Origin: Actinoplanes sp. TBRC 11911
GTDB lineage: Bacteria > Actinomycetota > Actinomycetes > Mycobacteriales > Micromonosporaceae
Direction: 5' to 3'
Length of the DNA stretch: 64,000 nt
Assembly: GCF_012933445.1 (NCBI RefSeq)
Contig: NZ_JABBNC010000040.1
Span: forward strand, 33,792 to 97,791
Part shown: in pieces, positions 45,619 to 54,237 of the stretch
Layout of the letters: each line of letters starts with the position of its first letter
Numbering within the stretch: position 1 is the stretch's first letter
The notes under the pieces: model-generated
The model's database searches: none
Seen by the model: the letters and a program-made list of their open reading frames with translations, nothing else
What the model was told of the DNA's origin: nothing
Program-made: the position numbers and the translations under genes

Positions 45619-45651
45619 CCCCACACCGCAGGCTGCGCTTGCGGTGTGGGG
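45619..45651. terminator. GC-rich hairpin terminator after uvrC
   Basis: A 12-base perfect stem, CCCCACACCGCA (45619-45630) with TGCGGTGTGGGG (45640-45651), has a nine-base loop and lies 61 bases after the uvrC stop. No T-tract, as usual for such GC-rich genomes. Confidence 0.75.
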
Positions 45652-46046
45652 GTGGAGCGGTGGGGGTCAACGCGCCTGCTGGGACGGTCCGCCGCGGATG
45701 CCGCGAGGCTGGTGGGATAGCCGGTTGTGCGCGGTCACCGTGGAGATCGCCAGGGTGCTGCCCGATGCGGTGCGATCGCCGCGTTCGAGAAGGCCGGCGC
45801 GACCGTGGTCTCCCGCCGCCTGATCACGGTGTCTGCGGCGCCTTGCGTTCCCGGCGTGGGCACCTTCGGCGGCCATGCAGGTGGTCGTGGTCGGGGCCCG
45901 GCGGCAGCCAGATTGCCTGCAACGCGCGTGGTCACGGTGCCCGCGGCCGCTAGCGGTGCGCGAGGGGCCACTCGGCAAGATCAAGTACGCTTCCTGGCTT
46001 TGTGCGTGCTTCACCCCGCCCGCTCAGGTGCCCACAGCCGAAATGG

Positions 46047-46210
46047 TGAGACCTTGGAGAGTTATGGCTCGTATGTGGGCGTAACTCTCCAAGGTCTCGA
46101 AAAAGGGTGCCAACCCGCGTGGGCAAAGAGGATAAATGTGGGCATCACGATCGTCCAATTTGTATGATCATCCATGATGTAGGCATTCGTGACCGAATGG
46201 TGAGACAACA
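46047..46210 (-). repeat. Dispersed hairpin element, copy 2
   Basis: Perfect 17-base arms GAGACCTTGGAGAGTTA (46048-46064) and its complement (46082-46098) enclose a 17-base loop. To the right, read on the minus strand, lie CTACATCATGG, GGACGATCGT and CATTCGG in the same order as in copy 1 (865-1031). About 30-40 central bases are unrelated between copies. Orientation is inverted relative to copy 1. Neither copy contains a convincing reading frame. Confidence 0.75.
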
Positions 46211-46341
46211 CCGATACGTCGGCGGCAAGTCGAGCCTCGCGCTACCCGAAATATACGACAGGCTGCGCCTTATAACGATAAATCGGGCGCAGCAGCCAGC
46301 CCAACCCGCCGCACCTGCCGCCACAGCAACCTAAGCTCAAC

Positions 46342-46413
46342 CCGCCGCGCCCGCCGCGCCCGCCGCGCCCGCCGCGCCCGCCGCGCCCGCCGCACCCGCC
46401 GCACCCGCCGCAC
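46342..46413. repeat. 9-bp tandem repeat
   Basis: Eight consecutive 9-base units: five of CCGCCGCGC then three of CCGCCGCAC. It lies upstream of rapZ; read as protein it gives Ala/Pro or Arg repeats in other frames, with no gene support. Confidence 0.88.
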
Positions 46414-46788
46414 CCGCCTAACCGGCATGGGATTCCGGCCGGCCGGGCGGAAAGCGCCGCCCACCACGACGGCAGCCCCGGCGTGCTCACCACGGAGCTG
46501 CTTGCGTGCGGGGTTGGCCCGTCGGGGTGGCGTGGGTCGTCACACCCGAGGCTGGGGGTGTGGGGAGCGCGGACGCTGCGGGCGGCGTCGATTCCCTCCT
46601 GTACGGGGGATTGACGCGGGCCCAGGGTGGAACACGGGGGCCAGGTCGGCCGTTGAACTGACGGATGTGGGGCACGTTGACCAGGATCGGGTAGATGACA
46701 GCCGTCTGCCCGGACCCGGTGGGCGGGCTCGGCCTAGGATGTTGTGTCCGCCCGAGGGGTGCGGGCGAGGCGACGCGGGAGGCGCACG

Positions 46789-47706
46789 GTGACGGAGGCG
46801 ATGCCCGAGTTCGTGTCGGACGCGGACGCGGTGGATCCGGACGAACAGACCACCGATCTCGTGGTGGTGACCGGGCTCTCCGGCGGCGGCCGCAGCACGG
46901 TGGCCCGCGCCCTGGAGAACGTGGGCTATTACGTGGTCGACAACCTTCCGCAGGCGCTGATGCTGGACATGGCCCAGCTGGCGGTGAAGGCGGGCGGGGC
47001 GGCGAGGCGTACGGCAATGGTCCTTGATGTTCGCAGTCGGGCCTTTTCCACTGATTTGGCCGGCGCGGTCCGCTCGCTGCAGGAGCGGGGCTTCTTCCCC
47101 CAGGTCGTGTTCGTGGACGCCGACGACGACGTGCTGATCCGCCGGTTCGAGTCGGTGCGCCGGTCCCACCCGTTACAGGGCGACGGCCGCCTCGCCGACG
47201 GCATCGCGGCCGAGCGCAAACTGCTCGCCGAGGCCCGCGAGCAGGCCGACGTGATCATCGACACCAGCCACCTGAACGTGAATCAGCTGCGGCGCCGGGT
47301 CGAGGAGCTCTTCGGCGGCGAGGACGTGCGCCGGCTGCGGATCACGGTGCTGTCCTTCGGCTTCAAGTACGGCCTGCCGCCGGACGCCGACTACGTGATG
47401 GACGCCCGGTTCCTGCCCAATCCGTTCTGGGTGCCCGACCTGCGTGATCACACCGGCCTCGAGGACGACGTCAGCAACTACGTGCTCGAGCAGGAGGGCG
47501 CGCGCGACTTCGTGAACACGTACGCGGGGCTGATCGCCGCCACCGCGACCGGCTTCGAGCGCGAGGGCAAGCGATACCTGACCGTCGCGATCGGCTGCAC
47601 CGGCGGCAAGCACCGCAGCGTCGCCATCACCGAGGAACTGACCGCCCAGCTGCGGGACATGCGGCTGTCCGCCCACTCCACCCACCGCGACCTGGGGCGC
47701 GAATGA
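46789..47706 (+). CDS. rapZ: RapZ-type nucleotide-binding protein
   Basis: A 305-residue RapZ/YvcJ-family P-loop protein. The nucleotide-binding motif is VVVTGLSGGGRSTVARALE (GRST in place of GKST, common in this branch), and VVFVDADDDVLIRRFESVRR precedes the C-terminal domain with FGFKYGLPPDADYVMDARFL and IGCTGGKHRSVAITEEL. In Bacteria this family links aminosugar metabolism and cell envelope; YvcJ hydrolyses GTP. GTG 46789 has GGGAGG six bases upstream. It overlaps yvcK by four bases, and whiA follows, the conserved rapZ-yvcK-whiA trio. Confidence 0.93.
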   Translation: MTEAMPEFVSDADAVDPDEQTTDLVVVTGLSGGGRSTVARALENVGYYVVDNLPQALMLDMAQLAVKAGGAARRTAMVLDVRSRAFSTDLAGAVRSLQERGFFPQVVFVDADDDVLIRRFESVRRSHPLQGDGRLADGIAAERKLLAEAREQADVIIDTSHLNVNQLRRRVEELFGGEDVRRLRITVLSFGFKYGLPPDADYVMDARFLPNPFWVPDLRDHTGLEDDVSNYVLEQEGARDFVNTYAGLIAATATGFEREGKRYLTVAIGCTGGKHRSVAITEELTAQLRDMRLSAHSTHRDLGRE

Positions 47707-48674
47707 CGATGAAAGTGGTCGCGTTCGGGGGCGGGCACGGCTTGAGTGCCTCGCTGCGCGGCCTGCTCCACTGCTCGGCCGAGCTGGACCTGTCGATCAC
47801 GGCGATCGTCACGGTCGGTGACGACGGCGGCTCCAGCGGACGGCTCCGGGCGGAACGCGACGCGCTGCTGCCGCCCGGTGATCTGCGGCAGGCGCTGGCC
47901 GCGCTGGCCGACGTCGAACCGACCATGCAGCGCACCGCCGACCTTCTGCAGTACCGCTTCGCCGCGATGGGCGCCGGCCCGCACGACCCGCTGGTCGGGC
48001 ACGCGGTCGGCAACCTGCTGCTGCTCGGGCTGATGGAGATGCTCGGCGACCCGGTCGAGGCGCTCGATCACGCGGCCGCGATGGTCGGCGCGCGTGGGCG
48101 GGTGCTGCCGATGGCCCGGCACAAGATCGGTATCGAGGCGGACGTGCGCGGCGCCGACCCGGCCCGGCCGGACGAGGTCGTCACGGTCGCCGGGCAGCAC
48201 GCGGTGGCGGTGGCGAACGGACTCGTCGAAGCGGTGCGGATCGCGCCCGCCGACCCGCCGATCTGCACCCAGGCGGTGCAGGCCATCAACGAGGCGGATT
48301 GGCTGATCTTCGGACCGGGGAGCTGGTTCACCAGCGTACTGCCGCACCTGCTGGTGCCGCGCCTGGCTGAAGCGATCATGAAAAGCCCGGCCCGGCGCCT
48401 GGTGACCTTGAATCTCGCCACCGACAACGAGACGCACGGCCTCTCGGTGGCCGACCACCTGGCCGCCCTGCACTGGCACCTTCCCGGCCTGCGGGTCGAC
48501 CGGGTGCTCGCCGACGCGAAATGGGTCGGCGAACCCGAGCCGGTGCACCGGGCGGCGGAGGCACTCGGGGCAAGCCTGGTGCTGGCCCCGCTGGCCGTTG
48601 CGGACGGCAGCCCACGGCATGATCCTGAGTCGTTGGGCGTTGCACTGGTGCCAGTATTGGGCGCCGCTCGTTAA
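47703..48674 (+). CDS. yvcK: YvcK/CofD-like gluconeogenesis factor
   Basis: A 323-residue YvcK-family protein (CofD-like fold) with N-terminal VVAFGGGHGLSASLRGL, GDDGGSSGRLRAERDALLPP and the distal FGPGSWFTSVLPHLLVP and LNLATDNETHGLSVADHL segments. YvcK homologues bind UDP-sugars and are needed for growth on gluconeogenic carbon and for envelope integrity. ATG overlaps the rapZ stop, so translation is coupled; whiA starts 58 bases after its stop. Confidence 0.93.
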   Translation: MTMKVVAFGGGHGLSASLRGLLHCSAELDLSITAIVTVGDDGGSSGRLRAERDALLPPGDLRQALAALADVEPTMQRTADLLQYRFAAMGAGPHDPLVGHAVGNLLLLGLMEMLGDPVEALDHAAAMVGARGRVLPMARHKIGIEADVRGADPARPDEVVTVAGQHAVAVANGLVEAVRIAPADPPICTQAVQAINEADWLIFGPGSWFTSVLPHLLVPRLAEAIMKSPARRLVTLNLATDNETHGLSVADHLAALHWHLPGLRVDRVLADAKWVGEPEPVHRAAEALGASLVLAPLAVADGSPRHDPESLGVALVPVLGAAR

Positions 48675-48732
48675 GCAGAGGCGTGATGCAGGCACACACT
48701 GTTCAAGATCCGGCGCATGAGGTGACAACACA

Positions 48733-49713
48733 ATGGCGATGACGGCAGCTGTCAAAGACGAGCTGAGCCGGGTCGATGTGCCCAAGCCGTGCTGTCGTCG
48801 CGCGGAGATGGCGGCCCTGCTGCGCTTCTCCGGCGGCCTGCACATCGTCTCCGGCCGCGTCGTGGTCGAGGCGGAACTGGACACCGGTGCGGTGGCCCGG
48901 CGCCTGCGGCGCGAGATCGCCGACGTGTACGGCTACTCGAGCGAGGTGCACGTGCTCGCCTCCGGTGGCCTGCGCAAGGGCAGCCACTACATCGTGCGCA
49001 TCGTCAAGGACGGTGAGGCGCTGGCCCGGCAGACCGGCCTGCTCGACGTGCGCGGCCGCCCGGTCCGTGGCCTCCCGCCGCACGTGGTCTCGGCCAACGT
49101 CTGCTGCGCGGTGGCCGCCTGGCGGGGCGCGTTCATGGCGCACGGCTCGCTCACCGAGCCGGGCCGCTCCAGCGCGCTGGAGATCACCTGCCCCGGCCCC
49201 GAGGCCGCGCTGGCGCTGCGCGGTGCCGCCCGCCGGATCGGCATCACCGCCAAGGAGCGCGAGGTCCGCGGCGTCGACCGGGTGGTCATCAAGGACGGTG
49301 ACGCGATCGCCGCGCTGCTCACCCGCATCGGCGCGCACGCCAGCGTGCTGGCCTGGGAGGAGCGCCGGGTCCGCCGCGAGGTTCGCGCCACGGCCAACCG
49401 CCTGGCCAACTTCGACGACGCCAACCTGCGCCGCTCGGCGCGTGCCGCGGTGGCCGCCGCCGCTCGGGTCACCCGGGCGCTGGAGATCCTCGCCGAGGAG
49501 GCGCCGAACCACCTCACCTCGGCCGGCCGGCTGCGGCTGGAGCACCGGCAGGCCTCGCTGGAGGAGCTGGGCGCGCTGGCCGACCCGCCGCTGACCAAGG
49601 ACGCGATCGCCGGTCGCATCCGGCGGCTGCTCGCGCTGGCCGACAAGCGGGCCCGTGACCTGGGCATTCCGGACACCGAGGCGGCGGTCACGCCGGAGAT
49701 GATGGCGTGCTGA
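48733..49713 (+). CDS. whiA: Sporulation regulator WhiA
   Basis: A 326-residue DNA-binding protein with an N-terminal LAGLIDADG-like domain (RAEMAALLRFSGGLHIVSGR, RGAFMAHGSLTEPGRSSALE) and a C-terminal helix-turn-helix (LASLEELGALADPPL-type segment with TKDAIAGRIRRLLALADKR). In actinomycetes WhiA works with WhiB to start sporulation septation; it is also present in non-sporulating relatives. ATG 48733 or 48739 are possible starts. The oxygenase gene overlaps its end by seven bases. Confidence 0.95.
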   Translation: MAMTAAVKDELSRVDVPKPCCRRAEMAALLRFSGGLHIVSGRVVVEAELDTGAVARRLRREIADVYGYSSEVHVLASGGLRKGSHYIVRIVKDGEALARQTGLLDVRGRPVRGLPPHVVSANVCCAVAAWRGAFMAHGSLTEPGRSSALEITCPGPEAALALRGAARRIGITAKEREVRGVDRVVIKDGDAIAALLTRIGAHASVLAWEERRVRREVRATANRLANFDDANLRRSARAAVAAAARVTRALEILAEEAPNHLTSAGRLRLEHRQASLEELGALADPPLTKDAIAGRIRRLLALADKRARDLGIPDTEAAVTPEMMAC

Positions 49714-50555
49714 GGGACCGTCTCGCCAACCTCGAACGGATCCGCGAGCTCGACCCCGACCGGGACTACGTGGCGATCTACCAGATCATGTATCGCTTCG
49801 AGTTCCCGTGGGACATGCGCATGTCGCTCAACCTGGCGTTCAACCGCAGCTTCAGTACGCCCACGGTGGCCAAGGTGCTGGTCGGCACCGGCGAGTTCAC
49901 CGAGCGGGCGCAGAAGCGGATCGACGACACCGGCATTCTCATGAAGGAGATCCTGCTCAACGGCTTCGAGAGCGAGCGCGGGCGGGAAGCGGTGCGCCGG
50001 GTCAACCAGATTCACCGGCCCTACCGGGACGTCCCGGCCGATGAATATCTCTACGTGCTGGCCGCGGGCGCGGTGATCTCGCTGCGCTGGCTCGATCGGT
50101 ACGGCTGGCGCCCGCTGTCCGAGCACGAGCGGCGGGCCACCTTCCGGTGGTACAGCGAGCTCGGCCGGATGATGCACGTCAGCGGCATTCCGGACACTCT
50201 GGAGGAGCTCGAGGCCTGGTTCGACGCGTTCGACGAGGCTCAGCTGGTGCCGAACGACGACGCTGCGACGGTGGAGCGGGCCACCCGTTCGTATCTTCTC
50301 GCCCGGGTCCCGCCGCCGCTCGCGCCCTTGGGTAACGCGCTGGTCAGCGCCTTGTACGACGATCGTCTGCGGGCGGCCGTCAAGGTGGCGCCGCCGGCCT
50401 GGCCGGTTCGTGCCGGGCTGCACGCCACGCTGCGGGCCCGGAAGCTGCTGTTGCGGCACTTCGGCAGGCCTCGCACGGTCGGGCAGTACGCCGAGGGCAT
50501 TGTGACCAAGACGTATCCGGACGGTTACCGGATAAGCGAGGTCGGACCCGCTTAG
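49707..50555 (+). CDS. MpaB/rubber-oxygenase-like protein (DUF2236)
   Basis: A 282-residue protein of the DUF2236/oxygenase MpaB family, heme-dependent in its few studied members (latex-clearing protein Lcp and relatives). Typical segments are IYQIMYRFEFPWDMRMSLNL, FNRSFSTPTVAKVLVGTGEF, NQIHRPYRDVPADEYLYVLA with the likely heme-ligand His, and LGRMMHVSGIPDTLEELEAW. The GTG start overlaps the whiA stop region, so it is co-translated with whiA. Substrate unknown. It stands between whiA and gap, which are usually neighbours. Confidence 0.87.
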   Translation: MLRDRLANLERIRELDPDRDYVAIYQIMYRFEFPWDMRMSLNLAFNRSFSTPTVAKVLVGTGEFTERAQKRIDDTGILMKEILLNGFESERGREAVRRVNQIHRPYRDVPADEYLYVLAAGAVISLRWLDRYGWRPLSEHERRATFRWYSELGRMMHVSGIPDTLEELEAWFDAFDEAQLVPNDDAATVERATRSYLLARVPPPLAPLGNALVSALYDDRLRAAVKVAPPAWPVRAGLHATLRARKLLLRHFGRPRTVGQYAEGIVTKTYPDGYRISEVGPA

Positions 50556-50754
50556 CAGACGACCCGGCCGCCGTCGCGTGCGGGCACTCGGATAGTGTTC
50601 AGAACGACGGCGACGGTGCCGGCAGCCAGGCCGCCAGGGCGCCTCCTCACCTCGGGCGCGGCGGCCGGACACCCTCTCTGCCGCCCTCGAGAAGCGGTCG
50701 GCAGACGCAGACATCCGCTGGTCATCCGGCGGACCGACACGAGGAGACCTTCCT

Positions 50755-51753
50755 GTGACCATCCGGGTTGGCATCAACGGCTTCGGCCGTATCGGCCGAA
50801 ACTTCTTCCGGGCGGCTCTGGCCTCCGGCGCGGACATCGAGATCGTCGGCGTGAACGACCTGACCGACAACGCGACCCTCGCGCACCTTCTCAAGTACGA
50901 CTCGATCCTGGGCCGCCTTCCGTACGAGGTCAAGGCCACCGCCGACGAGATCACCGTGGGCGGCCACACGTTCAAGGCGTTCGCCGAGCGTGACCCCGCC
51001 GCCCTCCAGTGGGGTGACCTGGGCGCCGACGTCGTCATCGAGTCGACCGGGTTCTTCACCGACGCCACCAAGGCCAAGGTGCACGTGGACAACGGCGCCA
51101 AGAAGGTCATCATCTCGGCGCCGGCCAAGAACGAGGACATCACGCTGGTGATGGGCGTCAACGACAACCTGTACGACGCCGCGAAGCACACCGTGATCTC
51201 GAACGCGTCCTGCACCACCAACTGTCTGGCCCCGATGGCGAAGGCGCTCAACGACGCGATCGGCATCGAGCAGGGTCTGATGACCACGATCCACGCGTAC
51301 ACGCAGGACCAGAACCTGCAGGACGGCCCGCACAAGGACCTCCGTCGCGCCCGCGCCGCCGCGCTGAACGTCGTACCGACCTCGACCGGCGCCGCCAAGG
51401 CGATCGGCCTGGTGCTGCCCGAGCTCAAGGGCAAGCTGGACGGCTTCGCGATGCGGGTGCCGATCCCGACCGGCTCGGCCACCGACCTCACCTTCTCGGC
51501 CAAGAAGCAGACCTCGGTCGACGAGGTCAACGCCGTGATGAAGGCCGCGAGCGAGGGCGCCCTCAAGGGCTACCTGAGCTACACCGAGGACCCGATCGTC
51601 TCGGCGGACATCGTCACGGACCCGGCCTCCTGCATCTTCGACGCCGGCCTCACCAAGGTCATGGGCAACCAGGTCAAGGTCGTCGGCTGGTACGACAACG
51701 AGTGGGGCTACTCGAACCGCCTCGTCGACGTGGTCAAGCTGGTCGGGGCCTGA
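50755..51753 (+). CDS. gap: Glyceraldehyde-3-phosphate dehydrogenase
   Basis: A 332-residue GAPDH: NAD-binding GINGFGRIGRNFFRAAL, catalytic Cys in SNASCTTNCLAPM, and the C-terminal WYDNEWGYSNRLVDVVKL. It catalyses NAD+-dependent oxidation and phosphorylation of glyceraldehyde 3-phosphate in the cytoplasm. GTG start with GAGGAG nine bases ahead. First gene of the gap-pgk-tpiA operon; pgk starts three bases after its stop. Confidence 0.97.
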   Translation: MTIRVGINGFGRIGRNFFRAALASGADIEIVGVNDLTDNATLAHLLKYDSILGRLPYEVKATADEITVGGHTFKAFAERDPAALQWGDLGADVVIESTGFFTDATKAKVHVDNGAKKVIISAPAKNEDITLVMGVNDNLYDAAKHTVISNASCTTNCLAPMAKALNDAIGIEQGLMTTIHAYTQDQNLQDGPHKDLRRARAAALNVVPTSTGAAKAIGLVLPELKGKLDGFAMRVPIPTGSATDLTFSAKKQTSVDEVNAVMKAASEGALKGYLSYTEDPIVSADIVTDPASCIFDAGLTKVMGNQVKVVGWYDNEWGYSNRLVDVVKLVGA

Positions 51754-51756
51754 GCT

Positions 51757-52953
51757 TTGAAGACTCTCGACGACCTGCTCGGCGAGGGTGTGTCGGGTCG
51801 GCGTGTGCTCGTGCGCGCCGACCTGAACGTCCCGTTCGACAAGACCGAACCCGGTGTGATCACCGACGACGGCCGGGCCCGCGCGGTGCTGCCGACGCTG
51901 ATCGCCCTGCGTGACGCGGGCGCCCGGGTGATCGTGTGCTCGCACCTGGGCCGTCCCAAGGGCGCGCCCGACCCGAAATACACGCTCGCGCCCGTCGCCA
52001 CCCGTCTGGCCGAGCTGCTCGGCACCCCCGTGGTCTTCGCCGCCGACACCATCGGTGACGACGCCCAGACCAAGGCGTCCGAGTTGTCCGACGGCGGCGT
52101 CCTGCTGCTGGAGAACCTTCGCTTCAACGAGGGCGAAACCGCCAAGGACGATGCCGTACGCGTCGCCTTCGCCGAGCAGCTGGCCGCGTTCGCCGACTAC
52201 TACGTCGACGACGCGTTCGGCGCCGTGCACCGCAAGCACGCCTCGGTGTACGACGTGCCGGCGCTGCTCCCGCACTACGCGGGCGGCCTGGTCCTGCGCG
52301 AGGTCGAGGTCCTGCGCCGGGTGAGCGAGAGCCCCGAGCAGCCGTACGTGGTGGTCCTCGGCGGTTCGAAGGTGTCCGACAAGCTGGCCGTGATCAAGGC
52401 GCTGCTGCCGAAGGTCGACAAGCTCCTGGTCGGCGGCGGCATGTGCTTCACCTTCCTCAAGGCCCAGGGCCACGAGGTGGGCAAGTCGCTGCTCGAGGAG
52501 GACATGGTCGCGACCTGCCGTGACCTGATCTCCGAGGCCCAGGGCCGGATCGTGCTGCCGGTCGACATCGTCGCCGCGACGGCGTTCGACGCCGCGGCCG
52601 AGCACGACGTGGTGCAGGCTTCCGAGATCCCGGCCGACCGGCTCGGGCTGGACATCGGTCCCGCCTCGGTGACGCTGTTCAACGAGGCGATCGCCGGCGC
52701 GAAGACGGTGTTCTGGAACGGCCCGATGGGCGTCTTCGAGCTGGCGCCGTTCGCGGCCGGCACCCGGGGCGTCGCCGAGGCCATCACCAAGATTGACGGC
52801 TTCTCGGTCGTGGGCGGCGGTGACTCGGCCGCGGCCGTGCGCACGCTGGGCCTCGACGAGAGCGGATTTGGGCACATCTCCACCGGCGGTGGAGCGTCCC
52901 TGGAATATCTGGAAGGAAAGAAGCTCCCCGGCGTCGAAGCACTGGAGAGGTAA
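51757..52953 (+). CDS. pgk: Phosphoglycerate kinase
   Basis: A 398-residue PGK: VLVRADLNVPFD at the N-terminus, the substrate loop CSHLGRPKGAPD, the hinge and nucleotide region VLGGSKVSDKLAVIK and VGGGDSAAAVRTLG near the end. It makes ATP and 3-phosphoglycerate from 1,3-bisphosphoglycerate. The start is TTG (51757), the only suitable codon after the gap stop three bases earlier. No space separates its stop from the tpiA start. Confidence 0.96.
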   Translation: MKTLDDLLGEGVSGRRVLVRADLNVPFDKTEPGVITDDGRARAVLPTLIALRDAGARVIVCSHLGRPKGAPDPKYTLAPVATRLAELLGTPVVFAADTIGDDAQTKASELSDGGVLLLENLRFNEGETAKDDAVRVAFAEQLAAFADYYVDDAFGAVHRKHASVYDVPALLPHYAGGLVLREVEVLRRVSESPEQPYVVVLGGSKVSDKLAVIKALLPKVDKLLVGGGMCFTFLKAQGHEVGKSLLEEDMVATCRDLISEAQGRIVLPVDIVAATAFDAAAEHDVVQASEIPADRLGLDIGPASVTLFNEAIAGAKTVFWNGPMGVFELAPFAAGTRGVAEAITKIDGFSVVGGGDSAAAVRTLGLDESGFGHISTGGGASLEYLEGKKLPGVEALER

Positions 52954-53745
52954 ATGGCAGAACCGGCGCGACGGCCCCTGATGGCCGGCAACTGGAAGAT
53001 GAACCTCAATCATTTCGAGGCGAATCTGCTCGTTCAGAAGCTTGCTGCGAGTCTCAACGAGAAGGTCCTCACCGAGATCGAGGTGGCAGTCCTGCCACCG
53101 TTCACCGATCTGCGAACGGTGCAGACCGCGGTTGACGGCGACAAACTCCGGATCGTGTACGGGGCGCAGGACGTTTCCGTTCACAAATCCGGGGCGTACA
53201 CGGGGGAGATCTCCGGTGCGATGCTGGAGAAGCTCGGCTGCACGTACGTGCTGGCCGGGCATTCCGAGCGCCGGCAATACCATCATGAGACCGACGCGCT
53301 GGTCAACGCCAAGGTGAAGGCGGCGTTCGCGGCCGGGATCACCCCGATCCTCTGCGTGGGCGAGCGTGATTTCGTGCGCGAGGCGGGCGACCACATCACG
53401 CACTGCGTCCAGATGGTCGAGGGTGGCCTGGCCGGGCTCACCGCCGATCAGGTCAAGCGGGTCGTCATCGCGTACGAGCCGGTCTGGGCCATCGGTACCG
53501 GCAAGACGGCGACGCCGGAGGACGCGGAGGAGATGTGCCACGCGGTCCGCGAGTGCGTCGCGAAGCAGCACGGCGCCGAGGTGGCCGACGAGGTCCGCAT
53601 CCTGTACGGCGGGTCGGTCAAGGCCGCCAACATCGCGGCCCTGATGGCCGAGCCGGACGTGGACGGCGCGCTGGTCGGCGGCGCGAGCCTGGACGCCGAG
53701 GAGTTTGCCAAGATCGTGCGGTACCGGGAGCACATCGTCCGCTGA
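52954..53745 (+). CDS. tpiA: Triosephosphate isomerase
   Basis: A 263-residue TIM-barrel enzyme interconverting dihydroxyacetone phosphate and glyceraldehyde 3-phosphate. Catalytic Lys is in MAGNWKMN, His in VLAGHSERRQ and Glu in AYEPVWAIGTGKTATPE; the phosphate loop LYGGSVKAAN follows. ATG begins immediately at the pgk stop, with GGAGAGG just ahead. Last gene of the glycolytic operon; a hairpin follows. Confidence 0.97.
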   Translation: MAEPARRPLMAGNWKMNLNHFEANLLVQKLAASLNEKVLTEIEVAVLPPFTDLRTVQTAVDGDKLRIVYGAQDVSVHKSGAYTGEISGAMLEKLGCTYVLAGHSERRQYHHETDALVNAKVKAAFAAGITPILCVGERDFVREAGDHITHCVQMVEGGLAGLTADQVKRVVIAYEPVWAIGTGKTATPEDAEEMCHAVRECVAKQHGAEVADEVRILYGGSVKAANIAALMAEPDVDGALVGGASLDAEEFAKIVRYREHIVR

Positions 53746-53753
53746 AGTCGCTG

Positions 53754-53786
53754 GTGTGCCCGGACCGCAGTCGTGTCCGGGCACAC
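53754..53786. terminator. Hairpin after tpiA
   Basis: A perfect 12-base stem, GTGTGCCCGGAC (53754-53765) with its complement at 53775-53786, has a nine-base loop and lies eight bases after the tpiA stop. It probably ends or attenuates the glycolytic transcript before secG. Confidence 0.75.
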
Positions 53787-53851
53787 GGTATTGTTGCTGT
53801 GCTGCAGCGCCCTCTAGAAGAGGGCCGCCCTTCGAGAGGATCCGACCGGCC

Positions 53852-54109
53852 ATGCCGATGTGGTTCGCGTACACGTTGATCGTGCTGCTGGTCATCACCA
53901 GCATTTTGCTAACGCTGCTGATCCTGCTGCACCGCGGCAAGGGCGGCGGTATGTCGAGCATGTTCGGCGGCGGCGTCACGTCGAGCCTCGCCGGCTCCTC
54001 GGTGGCGGAGAAAAACCTGGACCGCTACACCGTTCTGGTGGGCGTGATCTGGTTCGCCTGCATCGTCGGTCTGGGGCTTTGGCTGCGCACCGCGGTGCCG
54101 TCTTCCTGA
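53852..54109 (+). CDS. secG: Preprotein translocase subunit SecG
   Basis: An 85-residue two-helix membrane protein: helix 1 (FAYTLIVLLVITSILLTLLI), the cytoplasmic loop with GKGGGMSSMFGGGV characteristic of SecG, and helix 2 (TVLVGVIWFACIVGLGLWL). It assists the SecYE channel. The first ATG (53852) is used; ATG 53858 is possible. Its position after tpiA is standard in actinomycetes. Confidence 0.94.
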   Translation: MPMWFAYTLIVLLVITSILLTLLILLHRGKGGGMSSMFGGGVTSSLAGSSVAEKNLDRYTVLVGVIWFACIVGLGLWLRTAVPSS

Positions 54110-54135
54110 CCTTCGGCAAAGAGTCGTAGAATACG

Positions 54136-54175
54136 CCGCGCGTCCGGTTCGGCCGGACGCGCGGTGTTTTTGTTT
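54136..54175 (+). terminator. Intrinsic terminator after secG
   Basis: A 12-base perfect stem, CCGCGCGTCCGG (54136-54147) with 54153-54164, carries a five-base loop and is followed by a T-rich run (TGTTTTTGTTT). A classical rho-independent terminator, 26 bases after the secG stop. Confidence 0.92.
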
Positions 54176-54237
54176 CCCCATGTCACGGCCATGTTTCCGG
54201 CCGTCGATGCAACGCCCTCGAGACAGGAGTGACGTCC

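Larger units (their letters stand above)
45558..46788. other. Long non-coding gap between uvrC and rapZ
   Basis: About 1.2 kb without a supported gene. It holds, in order, a GC-rich terminator (45619-45651), an unassigned GC-rich stretch, the second copy of the hairpin element (46047-46210), a 9-base tandem repeat (46342-46413), another GTGTGGGG-rich segment near 46555 similar to units of the 62-base array at 2771, and the presumed rapZ promoter region. Confidence 0.6.

Noticed and set aside
45667..46014. Minus-strand frame ending STLAISTVTAHNRLSHQPR, suggestive of a LuxR-type helix-turn-helix
   Set aside because: Only a few residues fit, spacing is wrong, and the rest of the frame is not protein-like.
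46342..46413. Possible Ala/Pro-repeat protein or CRISPR-like array
   Set aside because: Nine-base units without spacers; a simple tandem repeat, and the frames around it lack a start signal.
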